Of a stretch of DNA of 64,000 nt, positions 26,166-34,194 are shown piece after piece. Every line of letters begins with the position of its first letter. Within the stretch, counting starts at the first letter, position 1. The DNA lies in the NCBI RefSeq assembly GCF_017433805.1, contig NZ_JAFRGN010000036.1, forward strand, positions 124,001 through 188,000, in the 5' to 3' direction. The translations under genes were made by a program, and so were the position numbers. The notes below the pieces were generated by a model. The model saw only the letters and a list, made by a program, of their open reading frames with translations, had not been told where the DNA came from and made no database searches. The DNA is from Butyrivibrio sp. GTDB lineage: Bacteria; Bacillota; Clostridia; Lachnospirales; Lachnospiraceae.

Positions 26166-27059
26166 TCAAATTTCTATCAATTCGTATTCTTTAACTCCAA
26201 ATCCCATTGCAGCAGCGGCGTCAATTGTATGCTCACCATTTTGCCTCTGAACTCTTTCAAGGAAATGGTCACGTCCCGGGTCTTCTGATTTATAAATCAA
26301 ATCCATGCAAGCTCTGTCTATAGCTATAGGATCAGTAGAAGCCAGAATTCCAACATCAGCCATACAAGGATCCTCTGCTATTGCACAACAGTCACAGTCA
26401 ACAGACAGATTCTTCATTACATTAATGAAGACCATGTTGCCCTTAAAATAATCAACTACTGCAGAAGCTGCCTCTGCCATTGATTCAAGAAATGCATCCT
26501 GAGGTGGAAGATCTCCCCAGACAATTCCCTGCTCCTCTGCCTTGACATATTTTCCTGCAGAATGAATATTGACCTTGCCCGCTGTAGATGCACATCCTAT
26601 TGATAACTGCTTGAGTGCTCCGCCATAGCCTCCCATTGGATGGCCTTTAAAGTGAGACAACACAAGCATCGAGTCATAATTTGCAAGATTCTTACCAACA
26701 ATATCGCTCTTTAGATGATTCGGATGAGCTATAGGAAGCTCCATATCAGGGCCTTCAGCATCCATAAGATCAACTACAAAAAAGTCATTCCAGCCATGTT
26801 TCCTTATCAGTTTGGTATGCTTATCAGTATAGTTTCTCTCACCATCATAAGCAGTGTTGCATTCTACTACTGTTCCGTTTACATATTCAACCATAGTTTT
26901 GAAAAACTCAGGTCTTAGGAAATTCTGATTTCCATCTTCTCCTGAATGAACCTTGACAGCAACTTTTCCCTCAAGCTTCTTGCCAAGTGCCTCATACATC
27001 TTAACAACCTGCTCAGGTGTTATTGTTCTGGAAAAATAAACTTTAGAAACTGATCCCAT
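26166..27059 (-). CDS. DUF362 family protein without ferredoxin domain
   Basis: Start at ATG 27059, 7 nt after AAGGAG; the upstream ATG codons at 27080 and 27074 overlap cooT and lack a site. 297 residues. DUF362 features are VAVKVHSGEDG near the start, the central LSHFKGHPMGGYGGALKQLSIG block and ILASTDPIAIDRACMDLIYK near residue 250. Many DUF362 proteins carry a 2x[4Fe-4S] ferredoxin tail; this one does not. A CDCCAIAEDPC cysteine cluster lies near residue 225. Cotranscribed with cooT. The biochemical role of the family is poorly defined. Confidence 0.85.
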   Translation of the reverse strand: MGSVSKVYFSRTITPEQVVKMYEALGKKLEGKVAVKVHSGEDGNQNFLRPEFFKTMVEYVNGTVVECNTAYDGERNYTDKHTKLIRKHGWNDFFVVDLMDAEGPDMELPIAHPNHLKSDIVGKNLANYDSMLVLSHFKGHPMGGYGGALKQLSIGCASTAGKVNIHSAGKYVKAEEQGIVWGDLPPQDAFLESMAEAASAVVDYFKGNMVFINVMKNLSVDCDCCAIAEDPCMADVGILASTDPIAIDRACMDLIYKSEDPGRDHFLERVQRQNGEHTIDAAAAMGFGVKEYELIEI

Positions 27060-27070
27060 AAACGTCTCCT

Positions 27071-27256
27071 TCATTTGCAATCAATCTTAAGAACCGCTCC
27101 AGTTAAATCTGCAAAGGTAAGATTTCCCCTGATAACTTTTTTCTCCCCCATCAGATCGACTAAAGTAATAGAATCTCCATCAATAGAAAGAGACTGAACA
27201 TACTCCATAAGTATCTCATCCGGATTATCTGCTCTTACAGCTGTCGACAAACACAT
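27071..27256 (-). CDS. cooT: CooT-family nickel-binding protein
   Basis: 61 residues, normal for the family. It begins MCLS, with the cysteine at position 2 that binds Ni(II) in CooT, followed by a small beta-barrel pattern (SLSIDGDSITLVDLMGEKKV with the conserved DLMGE-x-K turn, then GNLTFADLTGAVLKI). A strong GGAGGGGAG precedes it. CooT works with CooC and CooJ in nickel supply to CODH. Here it is transcribed with the DUF362 gene and converges on operon B, which ends with a His-rich protein. It reinforces a nickel theme for the locus, although no nickel enzyme is present in the window. Confidence 0.82.
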   Translation of the reverse strand: MCLSTAVRADNPDEILMEYVQSLSIDGDSITLVDLMGEKKVIRGNLTFADLTGAVLKIDCK

Positions 27257-27359
27257 AAGCTCCCCTCCTGCTAATTTAATTAATACTATTATACTATTTT
27301 TCCGGAATCATTACTCAATCGGAGTAAAATCTATAATACTGGTGATTTGCATTTACAGT

Positions 27360-28787
27360 TCAGTATCTCACAACTCCGAAGGAATCAAAAACACATTTTC
27401 TAAATTCATTCAGATCTGCAAATACGCCATCTGCAAGCATCTGAGCACCGATATTGCCAATGGCTGTAGCTTCTCCAGGGCCGGCATTGACTACTCTTCC
27501 TGTCTCCTTGGCTGTCAGCTGATTAAGATATACAGCATTTGATCCGCCGCCAACGATGTTGACGTTGTCAAAGTGTTTGCCTGTGATAGCTTCAATCTCT
27601 TCTGTTGCCTGCTTGTAGCAAACAGCAAGGCTTCTGTAGATAACTCTGGATAACTCCCAAGGCGTCTGTGGAACCTGCTGGCCACTTTCTTCACAGGCCT
27701 TCTGTACCTCTTTTACCATGGAATCAGGATTGAGGAATCTGGCGTCATTGGCTGGGACTACAGAATCAATTGTCTCCTTGGCCGCTCTGTCACAGAGGTT
27801 GGCAAAAGAAAAATCGTCAGCCGCGCTCTTTCCCGGGTAATCGTAGCCCTCTTCAAATTCTTTTTTAACAGACTGGATCATCCAAAGTCCCATGATATTC
27901 TTAAGGAATCTGTATCTGTGCTGATAGCCGCCCTCATTAGTAAAGTTGGCCTTCTGAGCCTCCTTGGTGCAATTGGCCTTTTCAAGCTCGCAGCCCATAA
28001 GAGACCAGGTGCCTGATGAAATATAAAGAGTATTCTCATCAGTACAGGGAACGCTCATAACGGCTGAGCCTGTATCGTGAGTTGCTGGAAGAACAACGGT
28101 GCAGTTAAAACCAGCCTTATTCTCAACGTCCTTTTTAAGTGGTCCAACTACTGTTCCAGGCATAGAGAGCTCTCCAAAGAGCTCATCAGGATAGCCGAGC
28201 TTCGAGATAAGCTCGTGGTCCCAATCTGCAGTCTGTGCGTTGACTAGCTGAGTTGTGCTGGCATTTGTATATTCCTGCTTGCGAACTCCTGTAAGAAGGA
28301 AATGGAAGTAGTCAGGAACCATAAGGAAGGTTCTGGCTCTTTCAAGCTTCTCTGGCTTTCTGACCTTGGTGGACATGAGCTGATAAATGGTATTAAAGAT
28401 AGCCTTCTGAATTCCGGTTCTGGCATAGAGTTCCTCTTCTGAGATGATCTTGTAGACCTCCTCATCCATCCCTTCTGTTCTGCCATCTCTGTAGGCGATA
28501 CAATCGCCAATTCTGTTATCATCCTTATCAAGAAGCACATAGTCTACACCCCAGGTATCGATACCCATAGTAGCAGGAATCTTACCGAGCTCCTTGCACT
28601 TCTTCATGCCTTCAAGAATTTCTGAAAAAAGTCTTTCGGTATCCCATACCTGATGCTTACCCTTTTCATCCATTCCATTATAGAAACGGTAAACTTCTTC
28701 TAAGACAATCTTGTCATCCTCAATATGGGCGAGGATGTGGCGTCCGGAAGAAGCACCTATATCAACTGCAAGGTAATATTTCATCAT
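27360..28787 (-). CDS. rhaB: Rhamnulokinase
   Basis: Start at ATG 28787, 7 nt after GGAGG; 475 residues. FGGY sugar kinase: YLAVDIGASSGRHILAHI (N-terminal phosphate loop), TWGVDYVLLDKD, ATHDTGSAVMSVP with the catalytic Asp, YISSGTWSLMG and the ATP-binding NIVGGGSNAVYLNQLTA. It phosphorylates L-rhamnulose to L-rhamnulose 1-phosphate in the cytosol. It follows rhaD in the same direction, separated by a 153-bp gap holding a long nested palindrome. Induction by L-rhamnose through the AraC-family gene at 32150 is likely. Confidence 0.93.
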   Translation of the reverse strand: MMKYYLAVDIGASSGRHILAHIEDDKIVLEEVYRFYNGMDEKGKHQVWDTERLFSEILEGMKKCKELGKIPATMGIDTWGVDYVLLDKDDNRIGDCIAYRDGRTEGMDEEVYKIISEEELYARTGIQKAIFNTIYQLMSTKVRKPEKLERARTFLMVPDYFHFLLTGVRKQEYTNASTTQLVNAQTADWDHELISKLGYPDELFGELSMPGTVVGPLKKDVENKAGFNCTVVLPATHDTGSAVMSVPCTDENTLYISSGTWSLMGCELEKANCTKEAQKANFTNEGGYQHRYRFLKNIMGLWMIQSVKKEFEEGYDYPGKSAADDFSFANLCDRAAKETIDSVVPANDARFLNPDSMVKEVQKACEESGQQVPQTPWELSRVIYRSLAVCYKQATEEIEAITGKHFDNVNIVGGGSNAVYLNQLTAKETGRVVNAGPGEATAIGNIGAQMLADGVFADLNEFRKCVFDSFGVVRY

Positions 28788-28823
28788 ATTGTAACCTCCC
28801 ATATTCTCAGTTATAGAAAGACA

Positions 28824-28931
28824 GCTGATAATTTGATATTATCGGCAAAAGGATATGCAGATAATCCGATTTGATGCTTAGCATCATCGGAGGATTAGAT
28901 GCATATTTTTGCAATATATCAAATTATCAGC
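28824..28931. repeat. Long nested palindrome between rhaD and rhaB
   Basis: A perfect 16-bp outer arm (28824-28839 with 28916-28931), then GCAAAA with TTTTGC (28845-28850 with 28907-28912), ATATGC with GCATAT (28853-28858 with 28901-28906), CCGAT with ATCGG (28866-28870 with 28886-28890) and GATGC-TTA-GCATC at the tip (28873-28885). The whole 108 bp folds on one axis. It begins 9 bp after the rhaD stop. No long T-run follows. It resembles the element at 18553-18687 in size, nesting and setting but not in sequence. Confidence 0.8.
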
Positions 28932-28939
28932 GTCCTAAT

Positions 28940-29787
28940 TCATACCTCTCCTATGATGTCGCTTTTCTTATCGTAGAGGAAATCTTCACTGATATTAACA
29001 TTAAATGGAGCGTTAAGTGCTCTGAAGTCAGCTGGCTCGATTGTCTGTCTCTTTCTGTCTGTCATGGACATAACCTTAACAAGAATCTCAGCAGCCTTCT
29101 CTACCGTGTGCATAGGCCAAAGGTAATATCAAAGTCTGTTCCGCATGCAAACATTCCATGATGAGCCCAGATTGCTACATCCTGTCTCTTCATGATCTCA
29201 GAAGTAGCAACTGCGATCTCTCTTCCGCCTGGAACCATCCAAGGCACAACGCCAATACCCTCAGGGAATACGATTGGACACTCTGTAGCCATCTCCCAAA
29301 TTTCTCTTGTGAACACCTTGCCATCAAGTGGAAGTACAAAAGTAAGAGCAATTGTGTTTGCTGGGTGGCAGTGATATACAACTCTGATCTCAGGGTTACG
29401 AGCCTTACATACTTCGAGGTTCATAAGGTGTGAAGGAAGCTCAGAGGTTGGTCTTCCTCCCTCTACAAGCCCCCATACAATCTTGTACTTCTCACCAGCA
29501 TCGTCAACCCTGATGATACATACGTTAGCTGCAGGATCAATCTCTACATTTCTAAAGTACTTGCCTGAGCCTGTAACCATGAAGTACTCACCAGCAAGAC
29601 CAGTGACTGTTGTACCAATTTCCTTCCACTCGCCTGACTCATCAAGATCATCTGCTACTGCGGCAATCTCCTCAGCCTTAATTCTATAGCTAAGGTTTCC
29701 GCCATTTCTCTCATGCCATCCCTGATAAAATCCATCAACGCACAGACGGCAGAATCCCTGTGCAAATTTCGAATCCAAAACCTTCAT
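28940..29787 (-). pseudogene. rhaD: Rhamnulose-1-phosphate aldolase with a one-base deletion near the 3' end
   Basis: The frame starting at ATG 29787 runs normally through the class II aldolase motifs (HERNGGNLSYR, VTGSGKYFRN, VYHCHPANTIAL with the zinc histidines, FPEGIGVVPWMVPGG and AHHGMFACGTD) and then stops at TAG 29101-29103 after FGLCTR (228 residues). The -1 frame continues at once as VEKAAEILVKVMSMTDR down to TGA 28940-28942, completing the usual 275-280 residues. One C is missing around 29107-29112: TGC-CAC-ACG is expected, TGC-ACA-CGG is present. All catalytic residues lie before the break. It is either a genuine recent mutation or a sequencing/assembly error; no slippery heptamer is present. 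It cleaves rhamnulose 1-phosphate to DHAP and L-lactaldehyde. Confidence 0.85.
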
Positions 29788-29809
29788 TTTTCATATCTCC
29801 TTTTATAAA

Positions 29810-31060
29810 TCAGGCTCTCTTTGAAAGAACCTCTTTTTCATATTTTGCGCAGTCTGCAAACCAGTCTTTTTCAAGAGCTACGCCCTTAGACTCGCAGTAG
29901 TAATCCCAAACATCACCAAATGGCATCATCTTGAGCTGCTCCTGAAGTGACATGAGCTCTGTGAAATTGCAGCTATCCTGAAGCTGTGTAAACTTATCCA
30001 TTGGCTGAAGCTCAGCATACATAAGAGCCTTAAGGAAGTTTCTCATGCCGTTAGTCCAAGCAGAAATTCTGTTGATGCTGGCATCAAAGTAGTCCATTCC
30101 AATGTAGAATCTGTCTGCGCCGTTTCTAACGATCTCCTGAGCAAGGTCTCTTGCATCGTCGTTGAAGATAACAACGTGGTCTGAATCCCAGCGTACAGGG
30201 CGGGATACGTGAAGTGCCATCTTGTCATTGAAAAGAAGCATTGAAGAAAGCTTATCTGCAACGTTCTCTGTAGGATGGAAATGTCCTGTATCGATAAGGC
30301 ACATTACATTATTTTGGGCAGCATAGTTCATGTAGAACTCGTGGCTTCCTACTGTGTATGACTCAGCGCCGATTCCAAATACCTTGGACTCAACAGCGAT
30401 TGCTACCTTAGACTTGTCATAATCTATAGAAAGAATCTGATCAAGAGAATCCTTAAGTCTTGCTCTTGGAGCCTTTCTGTCACCTGGTACATCCTTAAGT
30501 CCGTCAGGAATCCAGATGTTCATCATACAGGTCTGACCTGTCTGCTCTGCAAAATACTCAGAAATTCTGATGCAGGCCTGACCATGTCTGATCCAGAACT
30601 GTCTGATCTCCTCATCTGCAGATGAAAGTGTAGCTACATCTGACTTAGGATGGCTGAAATATGTAGGATTGAAGTCAACTCCAAGTCCCCTTTCCTTGGC
30701 AAACTCTGCCCATTTCTTGAAATGTTCTGGCTTAAGAGCATCTCTGTCAGCCCACTCTCCATCTTCAAAAATTGCATAAGAAGCATGGAGATTTATCTTG
30801 TGCTTACCTGGCACATATGAAAAAGTCTTATCCATATCAGCCATAAGCTCCTCTGGAGTTGTAGCCTTGTATGGATAATTACCTGTTGTCTGAATACCAC
30901 CTGTAAGAGGTCCTTTCTGATCGAAACCAATTACATCATCCCCCTGCCAGCAGTGCATTGAGAGCTTGATATTAGAAAGTGCTTCTAATGCCTTATCTAC
31001 ATCAACACCAATCTCTGCATAACGTGCTTTTGCGTCTTCATATCTTTCCTTAACTGTCAT
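29810..31060 (-). CDS. rhaA: L-rhamnose isomerase
   Basis: Start at ATG 31060 (MTVKERYEDAK) after AAAGGGG; codons upstream to 31210 lie in the divergent promoter region. 416 residues, as in the family. Typical blocks are LSMHCWQGDDVIGF near the N-terminus, HASYAIFEDGEWADRD, GVDFNPTYFSHPKS, WIPDGLKDVP, IDTGHFHPTENVADKLSS and HVSRPVRWDSDHV with the metal-binding Asp/His/Glu residues. Converts L-rhamnose to L-rhamnulose in the cytosol, using divalent metal ions. First gene of the rhaA-rhaD-rhaB operon, divergent from the epimerase-regulator operon. Confidence 0.95.
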   Translation of the reverse strand: MTVKERYEDAKARYAEIGVDVDKALEALSNIKLSMHCWQGDDVIGFDQKGPLTGGIQTTGNYPYKATTPEELMADMDKTFSYVPGKHKINLHASYAIFEDGEWADRDALKPEHFKKWAEFAKERGLGVDFNPTYFSHPKSDVATLSSADEEIRQFWIRHGQACIRISEYFAEQTGQTCMMNIWIPDGLKDVPGDRKAPRARLKDSLDQILSIDYDKSKVAIAVESKVFGIGAESYTVGSHEFYMNYAAQNNVMCLIDTGHFHPTENVADKLSSMLLFNDKMALHVSRPVRWDSDHVVIFNDDARDLAQEIVRNGADRFYIGMDYFDASINRISAWTNGMRNFLKALMYAELQPMDKFTQLQDSCNFTELMSLQEQLKMMPFGDVWDYYCESKGVALEKDWFADCAKYEKEVLSKRA

Positions 31061-31160
31061 TTTCTTTTCCCCTTTCTGACAAAATATCCTCTTAAATAAG
31101 AGCATACTCGGAATATTACAATTATTTAAGGTCGGTAAAAAACAATTTTTACGTCCTTTC

Positions 31161-31241
31161 TTGCAATTTATCATCCGAGCTATTATCATCAGAAGTATGA
31201 TTATGAACATCTTGCAAGCCTAGGAAAATTCACGTTTGCAA
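31161..31241. promoter_or_regulatory. Divergent rha promoter region with three TTGCAA boxes
   Basis: The 205-bp gap between rhaA and the epimerase gene contains TTGCAA at 31161-31166, 31212-31217 and 31236-31241, the first two each preceded by TC (TCTTGCAA). They may be half-sites for the AraC-type regulator encoded at 32150. Spacing (51 and 24 bp starts) is only loosely helical, so this is tentative. Confidence 0.3.
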
Positions 31242-31265
31242 TAATTCAAAAGGAGAATATAGATT

Positions 31266-32153
31266 ATGGAATTCATCGAAAACGAGTATCTGATAATAGG
31301 CGTTGCTGAGCACGGCGCTGAGCTTAGCAGCATCTTTGACAAAAAGAGAAATAAGGAACTTCTCTGGCAGGCTGATCCTAAGTTTTGGAACAGACATGCA
31401 CCTATTCTTTTCCCATTTGTTGGAAATGTGGTAAATGACGAGTACAGATATAAAGGAAAGACATATCACATGTCATCACATGGCTTTGCCCGCGATATGG
31501 ACTTTGAGTTTGCTGGTAAAACTGAGGATAGCGTCAGCTTCTCTCTCAAGGCAACTGCTGAAACCAAAGAGAAATACCCATTTGATTTTGAGCTTGTTGT
31601 TACTCATAAGCTCACAGGAAGCACAGTTAACGTAATCTGGGAAGTTAAGAACCTTTCTGACTCAGACCCCCTTTACTTCTCTATCGGAGGACACCCGGCA
31701 TTTAGATGTCCTATATCTGATGGAGAGAAAAGAACTGACTACAAGGTTAAGTTTGAAGGCGCTGGCGACAACCTTGAATACGTCCTTATTATACAGGCAA
31801 CAAGAGAAGTAGATTTTGAAAATCCTAATCCTCTTACTCTTAAGGATGGATACCTTGATATCACTGAGCACCTCTTTGATAAGGATGCTCTTATCTTTGA
31901 CAACAATCAGGTAAAAAAGGTCAGCCTCTGCACACCAGACGGTAAGCCTTATATCACTTTAAGCTGCCCTGATTTCCCATCCTTTGGTCTTTGGTCCAAG
32001 CCTACAATAGATGCAGAATATGTCTGCCTTGAGCCATGGTTTGGAAGATGTGACAATAAGGGCTTTAGAGGAGAGCTTCCAGAAAAGTACGGCGAGCAGA
32101 AACTTGACGCTGCAGCAGCCAGAACTATCTCCTACGAGATCACTGTATCATGA
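31266..32153 (+). CDS. Aldose 1-epimerase family protein (LacX-like)
   Basis: 295 residues, 10 nt after AAGGAG. It has the galactose-mutarotase fold: HGAELSSIFDKKRNKELLWQ at the N-terminus, HGFARDMDF with an active-site His, IGGHPAFRCP with the second His and LEPWFGRCD with the catalytic Glu near the C-terminus. It interconverts anomers of free sugars; the context suggests L-rhamnose or a similar deoxysugar, helping the isomerase. Its stop overlaps the start of the AraC regulator by 4 bp. Confidence 0.87.
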   Translation: MEFIENEYLIIGVAEHGAELSSIFDKKRNKELLWQADPKFWNRHAPILFPFVGNVVNDEYRYKGKTYHMSSHGFARDMDFEFAGKTEDSVSFSLKATAETKEKYPFDFELVVTHKLTGSTVNVIWEVKNLSDSDPLYFSIGGHPAFRCPISDGEKRTDYKVKFEGAGDNLEYVLIIQATREVDFENPNPLTLKDGYLDITEHLFDKDALIFDNNQVKKVSLCTPDGKPYITLSCPDFPSFGLWSKPTIDAEYVCLEPWFGRCDNKGFRGELPEKYGEQKLDAAAARTISYEITVS

Positions 32154-33148
32154 ATAGCAAGCTGATAGAGCTTCTTAGTACAATTACAGACGAGGAACAG
32201 GCAATTTTAGATGGTGAGCCTTACATAAATCGCGAGCTATACTATAGCCCAGATACGAAGACATCCGACACCATCGATTCAGCCCGTGTCCTTCAGAACG
32301 GCAAGCTGATCGACATGCGTCCTCACGTGCGTTTTGTGCACTTTCCGCTCCACACTCACAACTATGTGGAATTCATCTACATGTGTCAGGGAGAGACTGT
32401 TCACATCATTGACGGACAGCGCATAACGCTCCATCAGGGCGACCTGTTGTTCCTCAATCAGCACGCGCGGCAGGAAATCCTTCCGGCAGGTGAAAATGAT
32501 ATTGCAATCAATTTCATGATACTTCCGGAGTTCTTCGATACCTCTTTTGCCATGCTAGAGCGCGAGGAATCGCCTCTCAAGGACTTCCTCATAAGCTGCC
32601 TAACTCAGAAGGATATTGGTGGTAACTTCCTGTACTTTGGAGTATCAGGTATTCCACAGATTCAGAACATCATGGAAAATCTGATCCTGAATATGTTGCC
32701 TTCATCTCAAAATGGACCACTAACCCCGTCCCCCTGGTCCACTGGCTCGATCAATCAAGTGACAATGGGGCTACTGTTTATGACTCTTTTGCAACACACA
32801 GATACCATTCGTGTGTCCAGAAGGTCTTTTGAGCAGGAAATAATGTTCAGACTTCTAAGATATATAGATGAACAGTACAGAGATGCTTCTCTATCAGAAT
32901 TTGCCAGGACTGTTGGCGAGGATGAATATGTCCTTAGCCGTATCATCAAGAAAAATACCGGTAACACCTTCAAGGAGCTACTGCAGAATAAGCGCATGAA
33001 CAAAGCCTGCGAACTACTTAAAAACACCGACATATCAATCGCTGATATATCTGTGTTGACAGGTTATGATAATACAAGCTTCTTCCACAGGCTGTTTCGC
33101 AGAACCTACGGCTGTAGTCCCAGAGACTACCGCTTAGAATCAAAATAA
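32150..33148 (+). CDS. AraC-family transcriptional regulator of the rha genes
   Basis: 332 residues. An N-terminal cupin effector domain (about 55-130, HTHNYVEFIYMCQGE and LHQGDLLFLNQ) is followed by a C-terminal double helix-turn-helix (about 232-332; DEQYRDASLSEFARTVGEDEYVLSR then ISVLTGYDNTSFFHRLFRRTYGCSPRDYR). This is the build of RhaR/RhaS-type activators. Cotranscribed with the epimerase (ATGA) and divergent from rhaADB, it probably activates both units on L-rhamnose. A terminator follows 12 bp later. Confidence 0.88.
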   Translation: MNSKLIELLSTITDEEQAILDGEPYINRELYYSPDTKTSDTIDSARVLQNGKLIDMRPHVRFVHFPLHTHNYVEFIYMCQGETVHIIDGQRITLHQGDLLFLNQHARQEILPAGENDIAINFMILPEFFDTSFAMLEREESPLKDFLISCLTQKDIGGNFLYFGVSGIPQIQNIMENLILNMLPSSQNGPLTPSPWSTGSINQVTMGLLFMTLLQHTDTIRVSRRSFEQEIMFRLLRYIDEQYRDASLSEFARTVGEDEYVLSRIIKKNTGNTFKELLQNKRMNKACELLKNTDISIADISVLTGYDNTSFFHRLFRRTYGCSPRDYRLESK

Positions 33149-33160
33149 GTAATACAAAAA

Positions 33161-33192
33161 AGCTACTGCCATCACGACAGTAGCTCTCTTTA
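33161..33192. terminator. Terminator between AraC and YitT genes (convergent)
   Basis: AGCTACTG and CAGTAGCT form an 8-bp stem with a 9-nt loop, flanked by an A-run before and CTCTTT after; it can serve both convergent transcripts. Confidence 0.75.
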
Positions 33193-33204
33193 TATCCAAA
33201 TCTA

Positions 33205-34101
33205 TTAATCTCTTGGTCTCATATAGAAGTTACCCATTACTTCCTCTGTCCTTATGGAGTTAACAAAGGCATGAGGATCAAGCTCTTTGATCATAGGAAT
33301 GAGCTTTCTGGTATCAGAAGCACTTACGATAGAATATACAATCTTCTTGTTCTCGTGTCCGTAAGAGCCCTCGCCATCAATAAGTGTGGCGCCATGGCTT
33401 GACTGATTATAAATCAGATGGCAAATCTCGTCGGGCACATCTGTAATAATAAACAATGTCTTTTGCTGGTAGGTTCTGTACAGGACGTGAAGCGCCTGCG
33501 TTGATACATACTGGAATATCATGGAATAAAGCGCCTTGTCCCAACCAAATAAAAGACCTGCAATAGCAAGCAAAACAACGTTTCCTGCAAGGATAATCGG
33601 GAACGCATCGATTCCTTTTCTCTGTGATAAGAAGATGGAAATAAAGTCAGTACCACCACTTGTAGCATCCACATCAAGACACATTGTGATGGCAACTGCG
33701 TTAACAATACCACCAAAAACAGCTATAAGAAGCGGATCGTGTGTAACTGAATGAACCGGCAGAATATCGACGAATACGCCGTTCATCAGTACCATAATAA
33801 GGGAAAAAAGTGTAAACTTCTTGCCTATAAATCTGAAGCCTATATAGATAGGGATCGCATTTATAATCAGATTGACAGGAGTATATGGAATAGTCAGATT
33901 AAAATACTTCTCTGCCACACGGATAATGATGATCGTAAGTCCCTGTGCTCCACCCGGATAAAGACCTCCTGCATTGATAAATGTCAGGATGTTCATCGCC
34001 ATGATAAAGGCTGCAGCGATTACCACAATAAGGCGAATCAGATCCTTTCTAAGAGTAAATACAATTTTCTTTTGTCTGTCTGACATATAATTCTCCAACA
34101 A
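33205..34101 (-). CDS. YitT family membrane protein (DUF161/DUF2179)
   Basis: 298 residues. Five to six transmembrane helices (about 18-215) with the family signature NAGGLYPGGAQGLTII and DATSGGTDFISIFLSQRKG, and a C-terminal cytoplasmic DUF2179 domain (about 220-290, IVSASDTRKLIPMIKELDPHAF). Molecular function of the family is not established; some are proposed transporters. It is monocistronic and convergent with the AraC gene. Confidence 0.9.
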   Translation of the reverse strand: MLENYMSDRQKKIVFTLRKDLIRLIVVIAAAFIMAMNILTFINAGGLYPGGAQGLTIIIIRVAEKYFNLTIPYTPVNLIINAIPIYIGFRFIGKKFTLFSLIMVLMNGVFVDILPVHSVTHDPLLIAVFGGIVNAVAITMCLDVDATSGGTDFISIFLSQRKGIDAFPIILAGNVVLLAIAGLLFGWDKALYSMIFQYVSTQALHVLYRTYQQKTLFIITDVPDEICHLIYNQSSHGATLIDGEGSYGHENKKIVYSIVSASDTRKLIPMIKELDPHAFVNSIRTEEVMGNFYMRPRD

Positions 34102-34194
34102 CGCATTACTTTGACTCTCATTTGAGCCAAAGACGATTGTAACACATGATTTTCCTCTTTCCTAGGCTTTTTCGCAATGTATACAAGTATGTGA

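Noticed and set aside
14702-27256. Complete Wood-Ljungdahl or CODH/ACS cluster
   Set aside because: No CODH catalytic subunit, corrinoid protein, methyltransferase or full acetyl-CoA synthase is present; only accessory-type and domain-like proteins are found.
29101-29115. Programmed -1 ribosomal frameshift in rhaD
   Set aside because: No X-XXY-YYZ slippery heptamer or downstream pseudoknot is seen at the break. A single-base deletion explains the shift completely.
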